A stretch of DNA of 64,000 bases from a virus, in the IMG/VR virus record IMGVR_UViG_3300044833_000114, positions 29,932 to 93,931 of that record; one strand, written 5' to 3'. Under the pieces are notes generated by a model. It was not told the origin of the DNA and ran no database searches. It saw only the letters and a program-made list of their open reading frames with translations. This document shows, in pieces, positions 55,178 to 64,000 of the stretch (position 1 is the stretch's first letter; the number at the start of each line of letters is the position of its first letter). The position numbers and the translations under genes are program-made.

Positions 55178-55891
55178 ATGCTAATCGCCGTCTTTGACTT
55201 CGAAACAACAGGGCTGGACCGAAACCAAGATCACGTCATAGAGGTTGGAGCCTTGCTGTACACCACCGGCCACAAACGGGTGGTGATGGCTGAGGATTTT
55301 CTGGTGGACCAAGAAGTCCCAGTCCCCAAAGAGGCTTCAAACGTAAACAAGATAAACAACCCGATGATCGATAAGTTCGGGCTCACTTCCCCGGACGGTC
55401 TGTCGAGGCTGCAGAACTACTTCGACATGGCAGAGGTTGTGGTCGGCAAGAACATCATCGACTTCGATCTTCCTTTCTATCGCAACTGGTGCCTTCGCGA
55501 GAAGGCGGAGCCGATCGAGCGTCCCACGATTGACATCGAGACTGATCTGATTGGTGTCGAAAACAAGAAGCTCTGCTACATGGCAGCAGACGACGGGTTC
55601 TTGAATCCGTTTCCGCACGCAGCTTTGCCAGATTCCTGGACCACACTTCGGCTGCTCGAGAACAACATCGAGAAGCACGGCCTGGAGAAGATCATGCAAC
55701 GCGCCGCGTCTCCGCGTGTTTATTTGCAGGCCATGGTCACATTCGACACGAACTACCAAGCGAAGCAACGAAAGTATCAGTGGAACAGCGATCGCAAGGT
55801 GTGGTTCAAGACTGTAAAAGAATCTGACGTTGAACTGGAAGCGAAAGACGCTCCGTTCGACATCAAGCGCATAGAGCCTGTTGCGCGATAA
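55178..55891 (+). CDS. DEDDh 3'-5' exonuclease
   Basis: 237 residues. Exo I FDFETTGLD (Asp7, Glu9), Exo II-like GKNIIDFDLPFYRNW, Exo III-like PHAALPDSWTTLRLL with His and Asp five residues apart. DnaQ-family nuclease, proofreading or DNA degradation. It precedes the SSB-like gene in a replication cluster. Confidence 0.85.
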   Translation: MLIAVFDFETTGLDRNQDHVIEVGALLYTTGHKRVVMAEDFLVDQEVPVPKEASNVNKINNPMIDKFGLTSPDGLSRLQNYFDMAEVVVGKNIIDFDLPFYRNWCLREKAEPIERPTIDIETDLIGVENKKLCYMAADDGFLNPFPHAALPDSWTTLRLLENNIEKHGLEKIMQRAASPRVYLQAMVTFDTNYQAKQRKYQWNSDRKVWFKTVKESDVELEAKDAPFDIKRIEPVAR

Positions 55892-55893
55892 GT

Positions 55894-55911
55894 TTCGGAC
55901 GAAAGTCCGAA
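55894..55911 (+). promoter_or_regulatory. GNRA-capped hairpin before SSB-like gene
   Basis: TTCGGAC / GTCCGAA, seven perfect pairs closed by a GAAA tetraloop, starting two bases after the exonuclease stop. No U tract follows; AAAAGGAAAACAA and ATG come 25-37 bases later. It may stabilise or separate messages. Confidence 0.6.
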
Positions 55912-55947
55912 GATAGAGTACTAAATCAAAAATCAAAAGGAAAACAA

Positions 55948-56544
55948 ATGGCAATCATTTCAGACGACAAGCCACTGGGCCCAAAGAAAGAGTATCCGAT
56001 AGCGTCGGAAGGCGTAACCCTCCTCGTCCTGGCAGACGTGGAAGATCTCGGAATTCAGAACAGCGAGTTGTATGGACCGAAGCCACAGGTTCGGTTGACG
56101 TGGGTTCTCGACGAAAAAGATCCGGAAGGAAATTACTTCGTGGTCTCTCGAACCTTCACCAACTCTCTTCACGAGAAGTCCAACCTGTACCCCGTCGTGA
56201 CGGATATGTTGGGCGCTCGACCGCCCGTTCCTTACGACCTGGAAAATCTTCTGGGACGCGTCAACCTCGGCGTGATCAAGCGCAAGGTGGCCACCAAAGG
56301 AAAACACGAAGGAAGAACGTTTGCGAACATCGTGTCGTTCTTGAGCCCCAAAGCCGGCCAGACAATGGCGATCCCATCCGACTTTGTTCGCGGCAAGGAC
56401 GGCGGCTCATTCGGCAAGCTGCCCCAGCAACGTACGAATGGCGCTCAACCCCAACAGCAATCACGCACGGCGGCTCCTGCGCAGCGGCCCAACACGGCCC
56501 CAGCTGCTCCGGTGGAAATAGCCGACGAAGACATCCCGTTCTAA
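55948..56544 (+). CDS. ssb: SSB-like protein with acidic tip
   Basis: 198 residues. A beta-rich N-terminal 110 residues (EGVTLLVLADVEDLG, QVRLTWVLD, YFVVSRTFTNSLHEKS) fit an OB-fold binding domain; then a Gln/Pro/Ala linker (about 150-190) and the C-terminal EDIPF that ends bacterial SSB proteins. That tip recruits replication enzymes. Position between an exonuclease and the primase-helicase fits. Confidence 0.7.
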   Translation: MAIISDDKPLGPKKEYPIASEGVTLLVLADVEDLGIQNSELYGPKPQVRLTWVLDEKDPEGNYFVVSRTFTNSLHEKSNLYPVVTDMLGARPPVPYDLENLLGRVNLGVIKRKVATKGKHEGRTFANIVSFLSPKAGQTMAIPSDFVRGKDGGSFGKLPQQRTNGAQPQQQSRTAAPAQRPNTAPAAPVEIADEDIPF

Positions 56545-56655
56545 GCACCGCACTGATAAAGCGGAAAAGCTGGTAGGGACAACTGGAAAGCCCCGGGCCC
56601 CGGGTAAGCAGGCTTGACACGTCGGAGAGACGGCGACTTATTCCAAAGGACAAAA

Positions 56656-58806
56656 ATGTCGTTCAAAGACCTAGCGCTTCCGATGGCGATGATGGGTGTT
56701 CCGGTTGCGCGTCTGCAGCCGAAGAGCAAGGTTCCGATGGACAAGGCGTGGCAGAACCTCGCCACCACCGACGTAAATAAGATTCTCGCCTGGGACTCAG
56801 AGACTCCCGGCGCCAACTGCGCATGCGTTGCCAAGCCCGACGGCGTGTTGTTCTTCGAGACAGACGAGCCAGGAGTAATCGAACGATATGAAAAAGAAAC
56901 CGGAGAAAAGCTCCCGAAGACGTTCACCGTTTGTTCCCGCAAGGATCGATTTCACTTCTACTTCAATCAGACTGACGAGACTCGCAGATGCGGATCGATT
57001 ACTCAGAAAGAAATTCCATTTGGTTCGCTCCGCCAAAACAACGCTTACGTTGTGTCTCCAGGATCTATTCATCCTACGACAGGGCAGCCTTACGCTGTCC
57101 ACGACTCCTCCCCAATCATCCCTGCACCCGCGGGGCTAGTTGCTTGGCTCCTCTCCCAAAGGACCAAGGCTCAAACAACTAGCCCTTCCCTCCAAGGCGC
57201 AGATCCGATTCCTCTCGGGCAGCACGACGTAACTCTCGCGGCGATCGCCGGCAAGTTGCGACAAGACGGACTGGAGCGGGAAGAGATTGAGGCCGTGCTG
57301 GTTCGTACCTGCGAGCAGCGCTGCCAAGGTTACGGCAGCGACTACGTCGATATGTGCAAGAAGATCGCGAAGTCCATCTGCCGCTACCCGGCTGGAAACG
57401 CGGGACCAACCGTTTTGATCGGCGGAAAACTTCCGGGGCAGAACGTGACGCAAGCCCGGGCCCAGGAGAATTCTCCGCGTCCTGGCGTCGAACTTCTTCC
57501 CTCCGACCACGAGATCGTCGAGAACAAAATTCAAGCGACAGTTTTCGAATACCCCTATTGGTGTTGGAACGGAACGTTGTACGAAGACTTCGCCACACTC
57601 TGCGGAGAGAACAACGTAGTCCCGAAAGAGTATTTCATCGAAGCAGTCAAAACGGTTGTGGGGGCGATATGCGGCCACCGGATATTCCCGTTCAAGACCC
57701 CGAGTCAGGAAGGTCGATTCTACACAATTCTTATCGGGCCAGGGGGTTCCGGGAAATCCTCAGCAGCCAGGTGGGCTCGGGATTTGTTTATTAGCACCGG
57801 CCTTCTCTACGAGCTCAATCAGAGCGGGGGCTTTTTGAACATCGGAGTGGCACAGGGGTCTTTCGCCTCCTCGAGCGGACTGATCAAGAACGGATTCAGT
57901 AAGCACTCTCGCATTCTGCAGTTTTATGACGAAGCCACTACTGTGATTGAGAAGTTCGGAATCACCGGTGCGGGCGATTCGTTTCTAGACGCTGTCAACC
58001 AATTGTATGAATCAGGAGCAATGCCACAGCTGATCACCAAGAGCGACAAAGAGCCGAGCGTATCTTCAGGACGTCTCGTACACAACAGCATTTTGGGCTG
58101 CACGACAAAAGAGAAGTGGGCATCTGCGTTCGTTAAGACGAACTCTGAAAGCTCTGGATTCTTCCAACGATTGAACATAGTAACAAATGATTCCGAGGAT
58201 CGTGTTGCAAACTTCCAAGACCCTGATCTGTCTGCGCTTCGTGACCGGTTCGTTCGTAAGATTCAGCCTCTGGAGTTTCAAGAAGTTGTCGTTGTTAAGA
58301 CCCCAGAAGCTTCAGACATATTCGAGAAATGGTACAGGGATAAGAGAGGTGAGTGGCGCGATCTGCCAACAGATGTTACCGGCCGTATTCAGGTCCTCAC
58401 GCTAAGAAACGCGTCTCACCTGGCGTGGTTAATGTCTGGTGATGATGTTTTACCAGACGCCGAGAAGGCTGCTATTCCGATTGAGGTCCTGTGCGACGAA
58501 GACATCATGAATCGCGCCATCGCTCTAGCAGAGTATGAAATAGAAGCTAGGCAGGCGCATCAACCCGCTCGCGGAAAGAACGACTACGCGATCGTCGAGG
58601 ATCTTGTTCGTGTAGCAGTTAAACGCGCAGGGTCCATAGCCAGATACAAACTGAGTCGCGAGATCCGCGCTGATAACTACGGCGTTCAGATATTTGACAA
58701 GGCTATTCAAAACCTCGTTCAAGAGGGTTACATCAAAGTCGGCCAGCGCGAAGGAGAAGCTAAGCGCGGAAGAAAAACCCAGATCCTAATGTGGGTCGCC
58801 GAATAA
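56656..58806 (+). CDS. Prim-Pol and SF3-type helicase fusion
   Basis: The ATG at 56656 has CCAAAGGACAAAA upstream; the earlier in-frame ATG at 56614 lacks one. 716 residues. The N-terminal Prim-Pol domain (LFFETDEPG, FHFYFNQ, YVVSPGSIHP) makes primers. The C-terminal helicase has Walker A GPGGSGKSS (about 361-369), Walker B-like ILQFYDEA and a HNSILGCTTKEKW segment. It is the main replication initiator enzyme candidate. The ATG follows a 111-base gap that holds CCCCGGGCCCCGGG and a weak TTGACA. Confidence 0.85.
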   Translation: MSFKDLALPMAMMGVPVARLQPKSKVPMDKAWQNLATTDVNKILAWDSETPGANCACVAKPDGVLFFETDEPGVIERYEKETGEKLPKTFTVCSRKDRFHFYFNQTDETRRCGSITQKEIPFGSLRQNNAYVVSPGSIHPTTGQPYAVHDSSPIIPAPAGLVAWLLSQRTKAQTTSPSLQGADPIPLGQHDVTLAAIAGKLRQDGLEREEIEAVLVRTCEQRCQGYGSDYVDMCKKIAKSICRYPAGNAGPTVLIGGKLPGQNVTQARAQENSPRPGVELLPSDHEIVENKIQATVFEYPYWCWNGTLYEDFATLCGENNVVPKEYFIEAVKTVVGAICGHRIFPFKTPSQEGRFYTILIGPGGSGKSSAARWARDLFISTGLLYELNQSGGFLNIGVAQGSFASSSGLIKNGFSKHSRILQFYDEATTVIEKFGITGAGDSFLDAVNQLYESGAMPQLITKSDKEPSVSSGRLVHNSILGCTTKEKWASAFVKTNSESSGFFQRLNIVTNDSEDRVANFQDPDLSALRDRFVRKIQPLEFQEVVVVKTPEASDIFEKWYRDKRGEWRDLPTDVTGRIQVLTLRNASHLAWLMSGDDVLPDAEKAAIPIEVLCDEDIMNRAIALAEYEIEARQAHQPARGKNDYAIVEDLVRVAVKRAGSIARYKLSREIRADNYGVQIFDKAIQNLVQEGYIKVGQREGEAKRGRKTQILMWVAE

Positions 58807-59450
58807 TGCCGGCCACATTTACCTGTCCAGGAAATGAAGGGCACCCGTGTGGGAAGACGGTTGAACGAACCTCGTCTAGGCACCGATTTTGCGTGGAGTG
58901 CTCGCGAGAACACGAGAAGGCAATCGACGCGGCGTACAGAGTTGCACACAAGAAAGAAAAGAATTCGTACGACGTAGCGTACCGCGCTGCGCACAAGGAA
59001 GAGATCAAGGCGTACAACCTCGCGCACAGAGCCGCACACAAGGAACAGCACAAGGTGTACGACTCTGAGCGCAAGGAAGAGAGTTCTGTCAGAAGCCATC
59101 ATCGAATGATTTTCGGGACAAATAAAACTCCCCCAAGAAAGAACAACGAAGGCATGCCTTTCTGTGACGCCTGGAACCCAAAGAAAGGCGGTTCTTATAG
59201 AGCGGGAGGCGACTGGATCATAGCGAACCTAGGCAGAAAGCCAGAAGGTTGCACTCTTCACATCGTCGAGCACGAAAAAGGATTCGTCCCCGGCAACCTA
59301 GTGTGGACCGACCCGGTGAAGCAGAACGCTGAACAGATGTTCAAGATCATTGCTCGATTGAGGCGCGAGGTCAAGATTCTACAAGAACAGAACGATAATC
59401 TGAAAGCTCGTGTCAGCGTGTTCGAACACAACGCTCGGGTGGCAGCATGA
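58806..59450 (+). CDS. HNH-type protein with basic 13-residue repeats
   Basis: The ATG at 58806 shares a base with the previous stop (TAATG). 214 residues. N-terminal zinc knuckle (CPGN ... CVECSREH), then three repeats of about 13-15 residues (YRVAHKKEKNSYDVA, YRAAHKEEIKAYNLA, HRAAHKEQHKVYDSE) that form basic helices, then an HNH-like domain (GCTLHIVEHEKGFVPGNLVWTD) and a coiled coil. It resembles homing endonucleases and sits between the helicase and the polymerase genes. Confidence 0.7.
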   Translation: MPATFTCPGNEGHPCGKTVERTSSRHRFCVECSREHEKAIDAAYRVAHKKEKNSYDVAYRAAHKEEIKAYNLAHRAAHKEQHKVYDSERKEESSVRSHHRMIFGTNKTPPRKNNEGMPFCDAWNPKKGGSYRAGGDWIIANLGRKPEGCTLHIVEHEKGFVPGNLVWTDPVKQNAEQMFKIIARLRREVKILQEQNDNLKARVSVFEHNARVAA

Positions 59451-61597
59451 GAGAGCTCCATTTCGATTACGAAACCCGCAGTCCGCTCGAGCTTTCAGAC
59501 GTCGGCGTCGATGTTTACTTCTCATCACCTCTTACCGAAATCCTGATGATGGCGTACGCGTTCGACGACGGCCCGGTCAAGGCGTGGGAGACTCACAAAG
59601 GTCCGTTTCCCCAGGAAGTAAAGGAAGCTTTCGTTGATCCGAACGTAACGAAAGCAGCCTGGAACGCCAGCTTCGAGCGCACAGGCACAGAAAAGAAGTT
59701 CGGCGTACTCATCCCCTTCGAGCAATGGAAAGACCCGAGCGTCGGCTCCCGGCACATGAGTATGCCCGGTGGTCTCGACAAAGTCGGAAAAATTATTGAT
59801 CTGCCGAAGGACCTTCAGAAGAACGAAGAACGCGGCGAAGTCCTGCGCCGTATGTTCTGCATGCCGGCTCCGCTCAAGAAGAGAAAGCAAGCTACGAACG
59901 AGAACACCCTGTTCGACGTGTCGCCCGTCGAAGCGCCGGTGTACGAATACACATACCGCGACCACATCACGAATCCAAAAGAGTGGGAAGAGTTTGTGGA
60001 GTATTGCCGGCAGGACGTTGTAGCCGAGCGCGCGGTCGGAAAGCGCGTGGACGTCTTCCCACTCACCCCAACCGAGCAGCGCATGTATTATCTGGACCAG
60101 AAGATCAACTGGACAGGAATGTTTGCGGACAAGGATTTCGCGTCCAAGTGTTTCGACCTGGCCAAGAGAAACAAAGACGAGTACACGGACAAGCTGAAAA
60201 AGATCACCGGGCTCGAGAACCCCAACTCCAACCAGCAGATGCTTCAGTGGGTTCAGGCTCGAGGCTACCCCTACAACTCATTGCGTAAAGAGCCCGTCCA
60301 CGCCGCACTCACCGATGATCAAGTCAAACTCACAGACGTTGGCCGCGAAGCCCTGTCGATGCTCAAGTATTCGAAGAAGACTTCGTATACCAAGTTGTCG
60401 GCGATCGTGGATTGCCTCGGAGTGGACGGGCGTCTGCGTGATCAGTTCCTCTTCCTGGGCTCTGCGCGTGCAGGCCGCTGGGCCGGACGTAACGTGCAGC
60501 TGCAGAACATGGCGCGGCCGATCAAGGCCCTCGAGAGGAAGGGCATGCTCGAGCGAGCGATCGAGCTGATCCGAGCCTTTGATTACGAAGGCGTGCAGAA
60601 GGAGTTTCCGAAAGAGCCTGTCATCGATGTGATGACTTCGTGTATTCGATCAGCTTTCGTTGCTGCTCCCGGCAAGCGCCTCGACGTTTGCGATTTGAGT
60701 GCCATCGAAAACCGAGTGATCGGTTGGGTCTCCGGAGAGGACAAGATCCTCAAAGTATTTCGAGACGGGAAGGATCCGTACCTAGACTTCGCCTCCCGCT
60801 GGTTCAACATTCCGTACGCTGTTCTGGAAGCCGCATACAACAACGGAGATCCCGACGCCAAGTTCATGCGCCAGATCTCGAAGCCGGCTGTGCTCGGTTG
60901 CGGATACAGATTAGCCGGCGGCGACTGGGGCGAGAACAAGTACGGCGACAAGATCAAGACGAGCTTGTGGGGCTACGCAGAAAACATGCATTGCCCCATG
61001 ACGAAAGACCAGGCCCACCAGGCCGTTGCAGTGTTCCGCGGCGAGTACAAGAAAGTCGTCCAACTTTGGTACGACTCCGAGCGCGCCGTCGCGCGTTGCT
61101 TGAAGACGGGATCGACTGAGTGGATAGGCCCTACGCAGCTCGTTTGGTGTGACCGCCGCAAGAGAAAGAATGGCACCTACGTTCTACGCATTCATCTACC
61201 TTCCGGTCGATGTCTGCACTACATCAACGCTCGAATTCTAGATGTTGAGATGAACGGAAGGGACGGCGGAACGTACGTAAAGGAAACGTTCGTCTACGAA
61301 GGGATCGATCAGATCCTCAAGATATGGACCGACATCAAGTCCCACGGCGGGAAGATCGTTGAGAACATCGTTCAAGCAATTGCCCGAGACATTCTCGTTG
61401 AAGCGATGCTGAAGGCCGACGAGATCGGTTTGAAGATCGTGGGACACGTCCACGACGAGATCGTCACTGAGAACGACGACACCGAAGACGGACTCGGCCT
61501 AGAAGATTTGACCTGGTGTATGTCACAAACTCCGGAGTGGGCTCCAGGGCTTCCACTTAAGGCTGCTGGGTATTCTGGGCAATTCTATAAGAAATGA
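59447..61597 (+). CDS. polA: DNA polymerase, family A
   Basis: 716 residues, ATGA overlap at the start. 3'-5' exonuclease domain: LHFDYETRS (Asp7, Glu9), WNASFERT, YCRQDVVAERAV. Polymerase domain: motif A DLSAIENRVIGW, a motif B region around RQISKPAVLGCGY, motif C HVHDEIVTE. No 5'-nuclease domain, as usual for phage enzymes. It would replicate the genome together with the Prim-Pol helicase and SSB-like proteins. Confidence 0.95.
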   Translation: MRELHFDYETRSPLELSDVGVDVYFSSPLTEILMMAYAFDDGPVKAWETHKGPFPQEVKEAFVDPNVTKAAWNASFERTGTEKKFGVLIPFEQWKDPSVGSRHMSMPGGLDKVGKIIDLPKDLQKNEERGEVLRRMFCMPAPLKKRKQATNENTLFDVSPVEAPVYEYTYRDHITNPKEWEEFVEYCRQDVVAERAVGKRVDVFPLTPTEQRMYYLDQKINWTGMFADKDFASKCFDLAKRNKDEYTDKLKKITGLENPNSNQQMLQWVQARGYPYNSLRKEPVHAALTDDQVKLTDVGREALSMLKYSKKTSYTKLSAIVDCLGVDGRLRDQFLFLGSARAGRWAGRNVQLQNMARPIKALERKGMLERAIELIRAFDYEGVQKEFPKEPVIDVMTSCIRSAFVAAPGKRLDVCDLSAIENRVIGWVSGEDKILKVFRDGKDPYLDFASRWFNIPYAVLEAAYNNGDPDAKFMRQISKPAVLGCGYRLAGGDWGENKYGDKIKTSLWGYAENMHCPMTKDQAHQAVAVFRGEYKKVVQLWYDSERAVARCLKTGSTEWIGPTQLVWCDRRKRKNGTYVLRIHLPSGRCLHYINARILDVEMNGRDGGTYVKETFVYEGIDQILKIWTDIKSHGGKIVENIVQAIARDILVEAMLKADEIGLKIVGHVHDEIVTENDDTEDGLGLEDLTWCMSQTPEWAPGLPLKAAGYSGQFYKK

Positions 61598-61606
61598 GGA
61601 AAACAA

Positions 61607-62641
61607 ATGAATACGTCTGATTCCATCGTGGTGACAGGAGATCTGCTTCAGCTTTCTGAAGAAGAACGAAAGAAGTTCTACGTTCAAGTCTGCGACGCGA
61701 TGCAAATCAACTTTCGGACACGTCCGCTCCAATACTTCGAGCAGGTCGATCGGGGCGGAAGGCGCAGTCTGATTCTCTACGCGCTGCGCGATGCATCGAA
61801 TCAGCTTCGTGCACTGCACGGCATCGACGCAGAGATTTCGGACGAGCGCATCGTCGGAGACGCAGTCGTGTTCACTGCGACGGCGACCAACAACAAGGGC
61901 CGGAAAGATTCCGCTGTCGGGGCAATGTCTCTCAAGGGCCTCTCCGGAAAAGATTACGCCGACGCCATTATGGCTGCGCAGACGAAGGCCAAGCGGCGCG
62001 TGACCCTCGACATCTCCGGGTGCGGATTGCTCGACGAATCTGAAGTCGAGGGGATGCACGGATCCGTGGTGCCGGTCGGCACAGAAGGCATGTCCTCATC
62101 CTACGTTCCCATTCCCGCGGCCCCTACACCTGTGCTAGCCAGCGCGCCAGCGACGGAGGTTGTCGAGCTGAAAGGTGATGCTGCCAAAGTGTTTGTTGAC
62201 GCGTTGCAGAATCCTCCAGCTCCGGCGCCAGCAGCAATTGCAGCAGCGAACAAATACGCGGCTGCAGTCGATGAAGTTAAGTGGGAGGATTACCACAAAT
62301 CGGTCACCATCGTCGTCACCGAACCATCCATTGACCCGAAGATTATCGCTGCTCTGCCGACCTCCGAGAGCGTTGCAGCCAGCTTCGCAAAAGACCGAGT
62401 ACAAGACGAACAAGAGATCACCTCTCGCCTCAATTCATTCAGAAAAGACACGCTCTCTCTAGGCGGCATGAAGCCGTCGAAGGGGTTTGGTATCGCAGCC
62501 AAGTGGTCGAAGTTCTTGGCCAAGCATGCTCCGAACAAAACGATCGAAGAATATCAAACACTTCTCATAGCTCTCGACTTAGCGCTGGAGCAACTGGGGC
62601 CGTCCGGCGTGGTCGCGAAGATTGAACAGGAGATCGCGTGA
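61607..62641 (+). CDS. Conserved phage recombination-associated protein
   Basis: 344 residues. The N-terminal half (LQYFEQ, SLILYALRDASNQLRALHGI, VVFTATATNNKGRKDSAVGAMSLKGLSGKDYADAIMAAQTKAKRRVTLDI) matches a common phage protein placed with single-strand annealing or RecT-type genes. An Ala/Pro linker (about 170-230) leads to a helical C-terminal part. The activity is uncertain. It is coupled to the UvrD-type helicase by GTGA. Confidence 0.55.
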   Translation: MNTSDSIVVTGDLLQLSEEERKKFYVQVCDAMQINFRTRPLQYFEQVDRGGRRSLILYALRDASNQLRALHGIDAEISDERIVGDAVVFTATATNNKGRKDSAVGAMSLKGLSGKDYADAIMAAQTKAKRRVTLDISGCGLLDESEVEGMHGSVVPVGTEGMSSSYVPIPAAPTPVLASAPATEVVELKGDAAKVFVDALQNPPAPAPAAIAAANKYAAAVDEVKWEDYHKSVTIVVTEPSIDPKIIAALPTSESVAASFAKDRVQDEQEITSRLNSFRKDTLSLGGMKPSKGFGIAAKWSKFLAKHAPNKTIEEYQTLLIALDLALEQLGPSGVVAKIEQEIA

Positions 62642-64000
62642 GCACATTCCCCCTCAATCCAGAACAGAAGGAAGCCGTAGCGTTTCGCGAGGGCTACGCC
62701 GTTGTGCAGTCCGGCCCCGGCAGCGGCAAGACTCGCACGACAGTGGAGCGCGTCCATGCCATCCTCGACGAAGGTTATCCGGCCGAGACTCTCCTGGCTC
62801 TCACCTTCACGCGCGAAGCTGCCCAAGAGATGGCCAAGCGCGCGAAGCTGCCGGATGATCAGAAGATCTTCCGAACCTTCCACAGCTTCTGCCTGGAGCT
62901 GATTCACCAGGAGCGATCGCACTTGCCGTTCACACTCCTGCACGCTCCGCCCGAAGCCGGCCAGCAGCGCAAGCTTCTCGGAACGCTCTGCCGCAGTAAT
63001 CGTCTGGACTTCAAGAAGTTGGTCTCTTATATCTCCGCGATGAAGCGAAAAGGCTTTTCATTCGACGGAGCTATGGAGCAGGCACGCGGCGCCGAGGGAA
63101 TGCGGCTCGCGCTCGCGTACAAGCAGTACGAAACCAAATGCCGCGAAGAAGGTTGGTTGGATTTTGATTCAATGCTGATCGAGAGCGTCCGACTACTGGA
63201 AGCGAACGAAGAGGTTCGCGCCCGGTGGCAATTCAAGTTCGTTCTAGTAGACGAGGCACAAGACACCGATGACATTCAATGGAAACTGGTCCAGCTCCTC
63301 TCCGAACGGCACAAAAACGTTTTCGCTGTTGGAGACGAGGAGCAGCTTATTTACGCGTGGCGTGGAGCAGAAGCTGACGGACTTTCTAAGTTCGCTGGTC
63401 GATTCCCTGGATGCAAGACTATCTTCCTTTTCAGAAACTATCGATCAACAGAGGAGATCGTTCAGTTTTGCAAGAAGCTTTCTCCTAAACGAAGCGAACT
63501 CATCGACCGTATGGTATCCGAAGTCGGTCATGGAGCAGCTCCGGTTGTCCGCCGGTTTGCCTCCGATTCGGACGAGGCTTCAAAAATTCTCTCGATGGTT
63601 GCGGAACCAGAACGATCTGCCATCCTCACTCGCACGAACCGTCAGCTTGCCAGGTTCGAGAATGCGTGCATTGATAGGGGAATTAAGTATAACCTCCTCG
63701 GGAAGTCTGGATTTTGGACTCAACCAGAAGTCCGGTACCTTCTCGCTTACGTACAGGCCTCCCAGTTCCCTTCCGACGCAGCAGTAAAGACCATCATTCA
63801 GTCCCCCTATCGCGAGACTAAGTACCTCAAGAAGAAGGACTTGATCTCAGCTTTGGACAAGAACGCCAAGGATGAAAAAGCAAGCCTCGGGAAGTCCACA
63901 CCGTACATCACTGCTATGACGACACCCACCATCCTGAGGCAGTTCGACCCCCACCAACAAGACAATATCAAGAGGGTTGCGCAGTTCGTTCGGTCGTTTC
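62638..64000 (+). CDS. UvrD/Rep-type helicase, N-terminal part (cut by right edge)
   Basis: GTG at 62638 overlaps the previous stop. At least 454 codons are visible with no stop before 64000. SF1A motifs: LNPEQKEAV, Walker A SGPGSGKTRT, ALTFTREAAQEM, Walker B VDEAQDTDDIQW, GDEEQLIYAWRGA, FLFRNYRSTEEI and AILTRTNRQL. It unwinds DNA 3' to 5' in replication or repair. Confidence 0.93.
   Translation, partial: MSTFPLNPEQKEAVAFREGYAVVQSGPGSGKTRTTVERVHAILDEGYPAETLLALTFTREAAQEMAKRAKLPDDQKIFRTFHSFCLELIHQERSHLPFTLLHAPPEAGQQRKLLGTLCRSNRLDFKKLVSYISAMKRKGFSFDGAMEQARGAEGMRLALAYKQYETKCREEGWLDFDSMLIESVRLLEANEEVRARWQFKFVLVDEAQDTDDIQWKLVQLLSERHKNVFAVGDEEQLIYAWRGAEADGLSKFAGRFPGCKTIFLFRNYRSTEEIVQFCKKLSPKRSELIDRMVSEVGHGAAPVVRRFASDSDEASKILSMVAEPERSAILTRTNRQLARFENACIDRGIKYNLLGKSGFWTQPEVRYLLAYVQASQFPSDAAVKTIIQSPYRETKYLKKKDLISALDKNAKDEKASLGKSTPYITAMTTPTILRQFDPHQQDNIKRVAQFVRSF

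Noticed and set aside
41244-59450. Insertion sequence or transposon carrying the HNH genes
   Set aside because: No transposase, inverted terminal repeats or target duplications are seen; stop-start overlaps show intact operon joints.
52565-61597. Z-genome (2-aminoadenine) phage, because of a dATP/dGTP diphosphohydrolase-like gene and a family A polymerase
   Set aside because: No PurZ gene is visible, and both gene types also occur in ordinary phages; the rest of the genome is not in view.

Overview
The window reads as 64 kb of a temperate tailed-phage (or prophage) genome. Evidence: virion genes at the left edge, a SleB-like lytic gene, two tyrosine integrases, a dense block of very small overlapping genes, and a complete DNA-replication set (Prim-Pol/helicase, SSB-like protein, DEDD exonuclease, family A polymerase, UvrD-type helicase). 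Start sites have strong AGGAG-type Shine-Dalgarno sequences, and ATGA/TGATG/GTGA stop-start overlaps are everywhere. Both integrases resemble, from memory, a type common in Acidobacteriota, so that phylum is my best guess for the host; this is inference and not proven by the window. No terminase, portal or major capsid gene lies in the window, so the genome continues on both sides.

Layout. (1) 1-9980, + strand: C-terminal piece of a tail-fibre-like protein, a coiled-coil membrane protein, a GNAT-like protein, a series of probable internal-virion/ejection proteins ending in a 1509-residue polyvalent protein, then a Zn-ribbon protein, a SleB-like hydrolase and a Cys-rich protein. (2) 9931-18998, mostly - strand: lysogeny region with two duplicated small genes, a MarR-like regulator, a + strand membrane protein, an attP candidate (5' part of a tRNA-Gln(CUG) gene) next to integrase 1, a GHKL ATPase, many tiny coupled genes and integrase 2. 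(3) 18995-36670, - strand: a leftward early-type block of about 60 small genes, many Cys-rich, including an ASCH protein, an SNF2 helicase, a GP88-like protein, an ArdC-like antirestriction protein and a broken DUF2958-like gene. (4) 36671-39047: about 2.4 kb with no convincing gene, holding a hairpin array, TCTCA/TGAGA dyads, AGGATGNAATT iterons and a (TG)13 tract; a likely control region and replication origin between divergent gene blocks. (5) 39048-64000, + strand: small genes, a SprT-like protease, a sugar-transfer and methylation locus (six glycosyltransferase-like and three methyltransferase genes, interspersed with HNH genes), endonuclease VII, a coiled-coil membrane protein, an HTH-metallophosphoesterase-like fusion, nucleotide metabolism, a ClpP-like protease, and the replication genes up to a UvrD-type helicase cut by the right edge.

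The most unusual signal is a recurrent intergenic RNA element in the leftward block. Between 28.3 and 36.4 kb, 14 successive gene junctions carry a two-part stem-loop whose 5' arm starts at or next to the upstream stop codon and whose 3' arm ends just before the next Shine-Dalgarno. Stem sequences differ from copy to copy while pairing is kept. The untranslated leader of the same block is itself a run of about eight hairpins. I know no described phage element that matches this.
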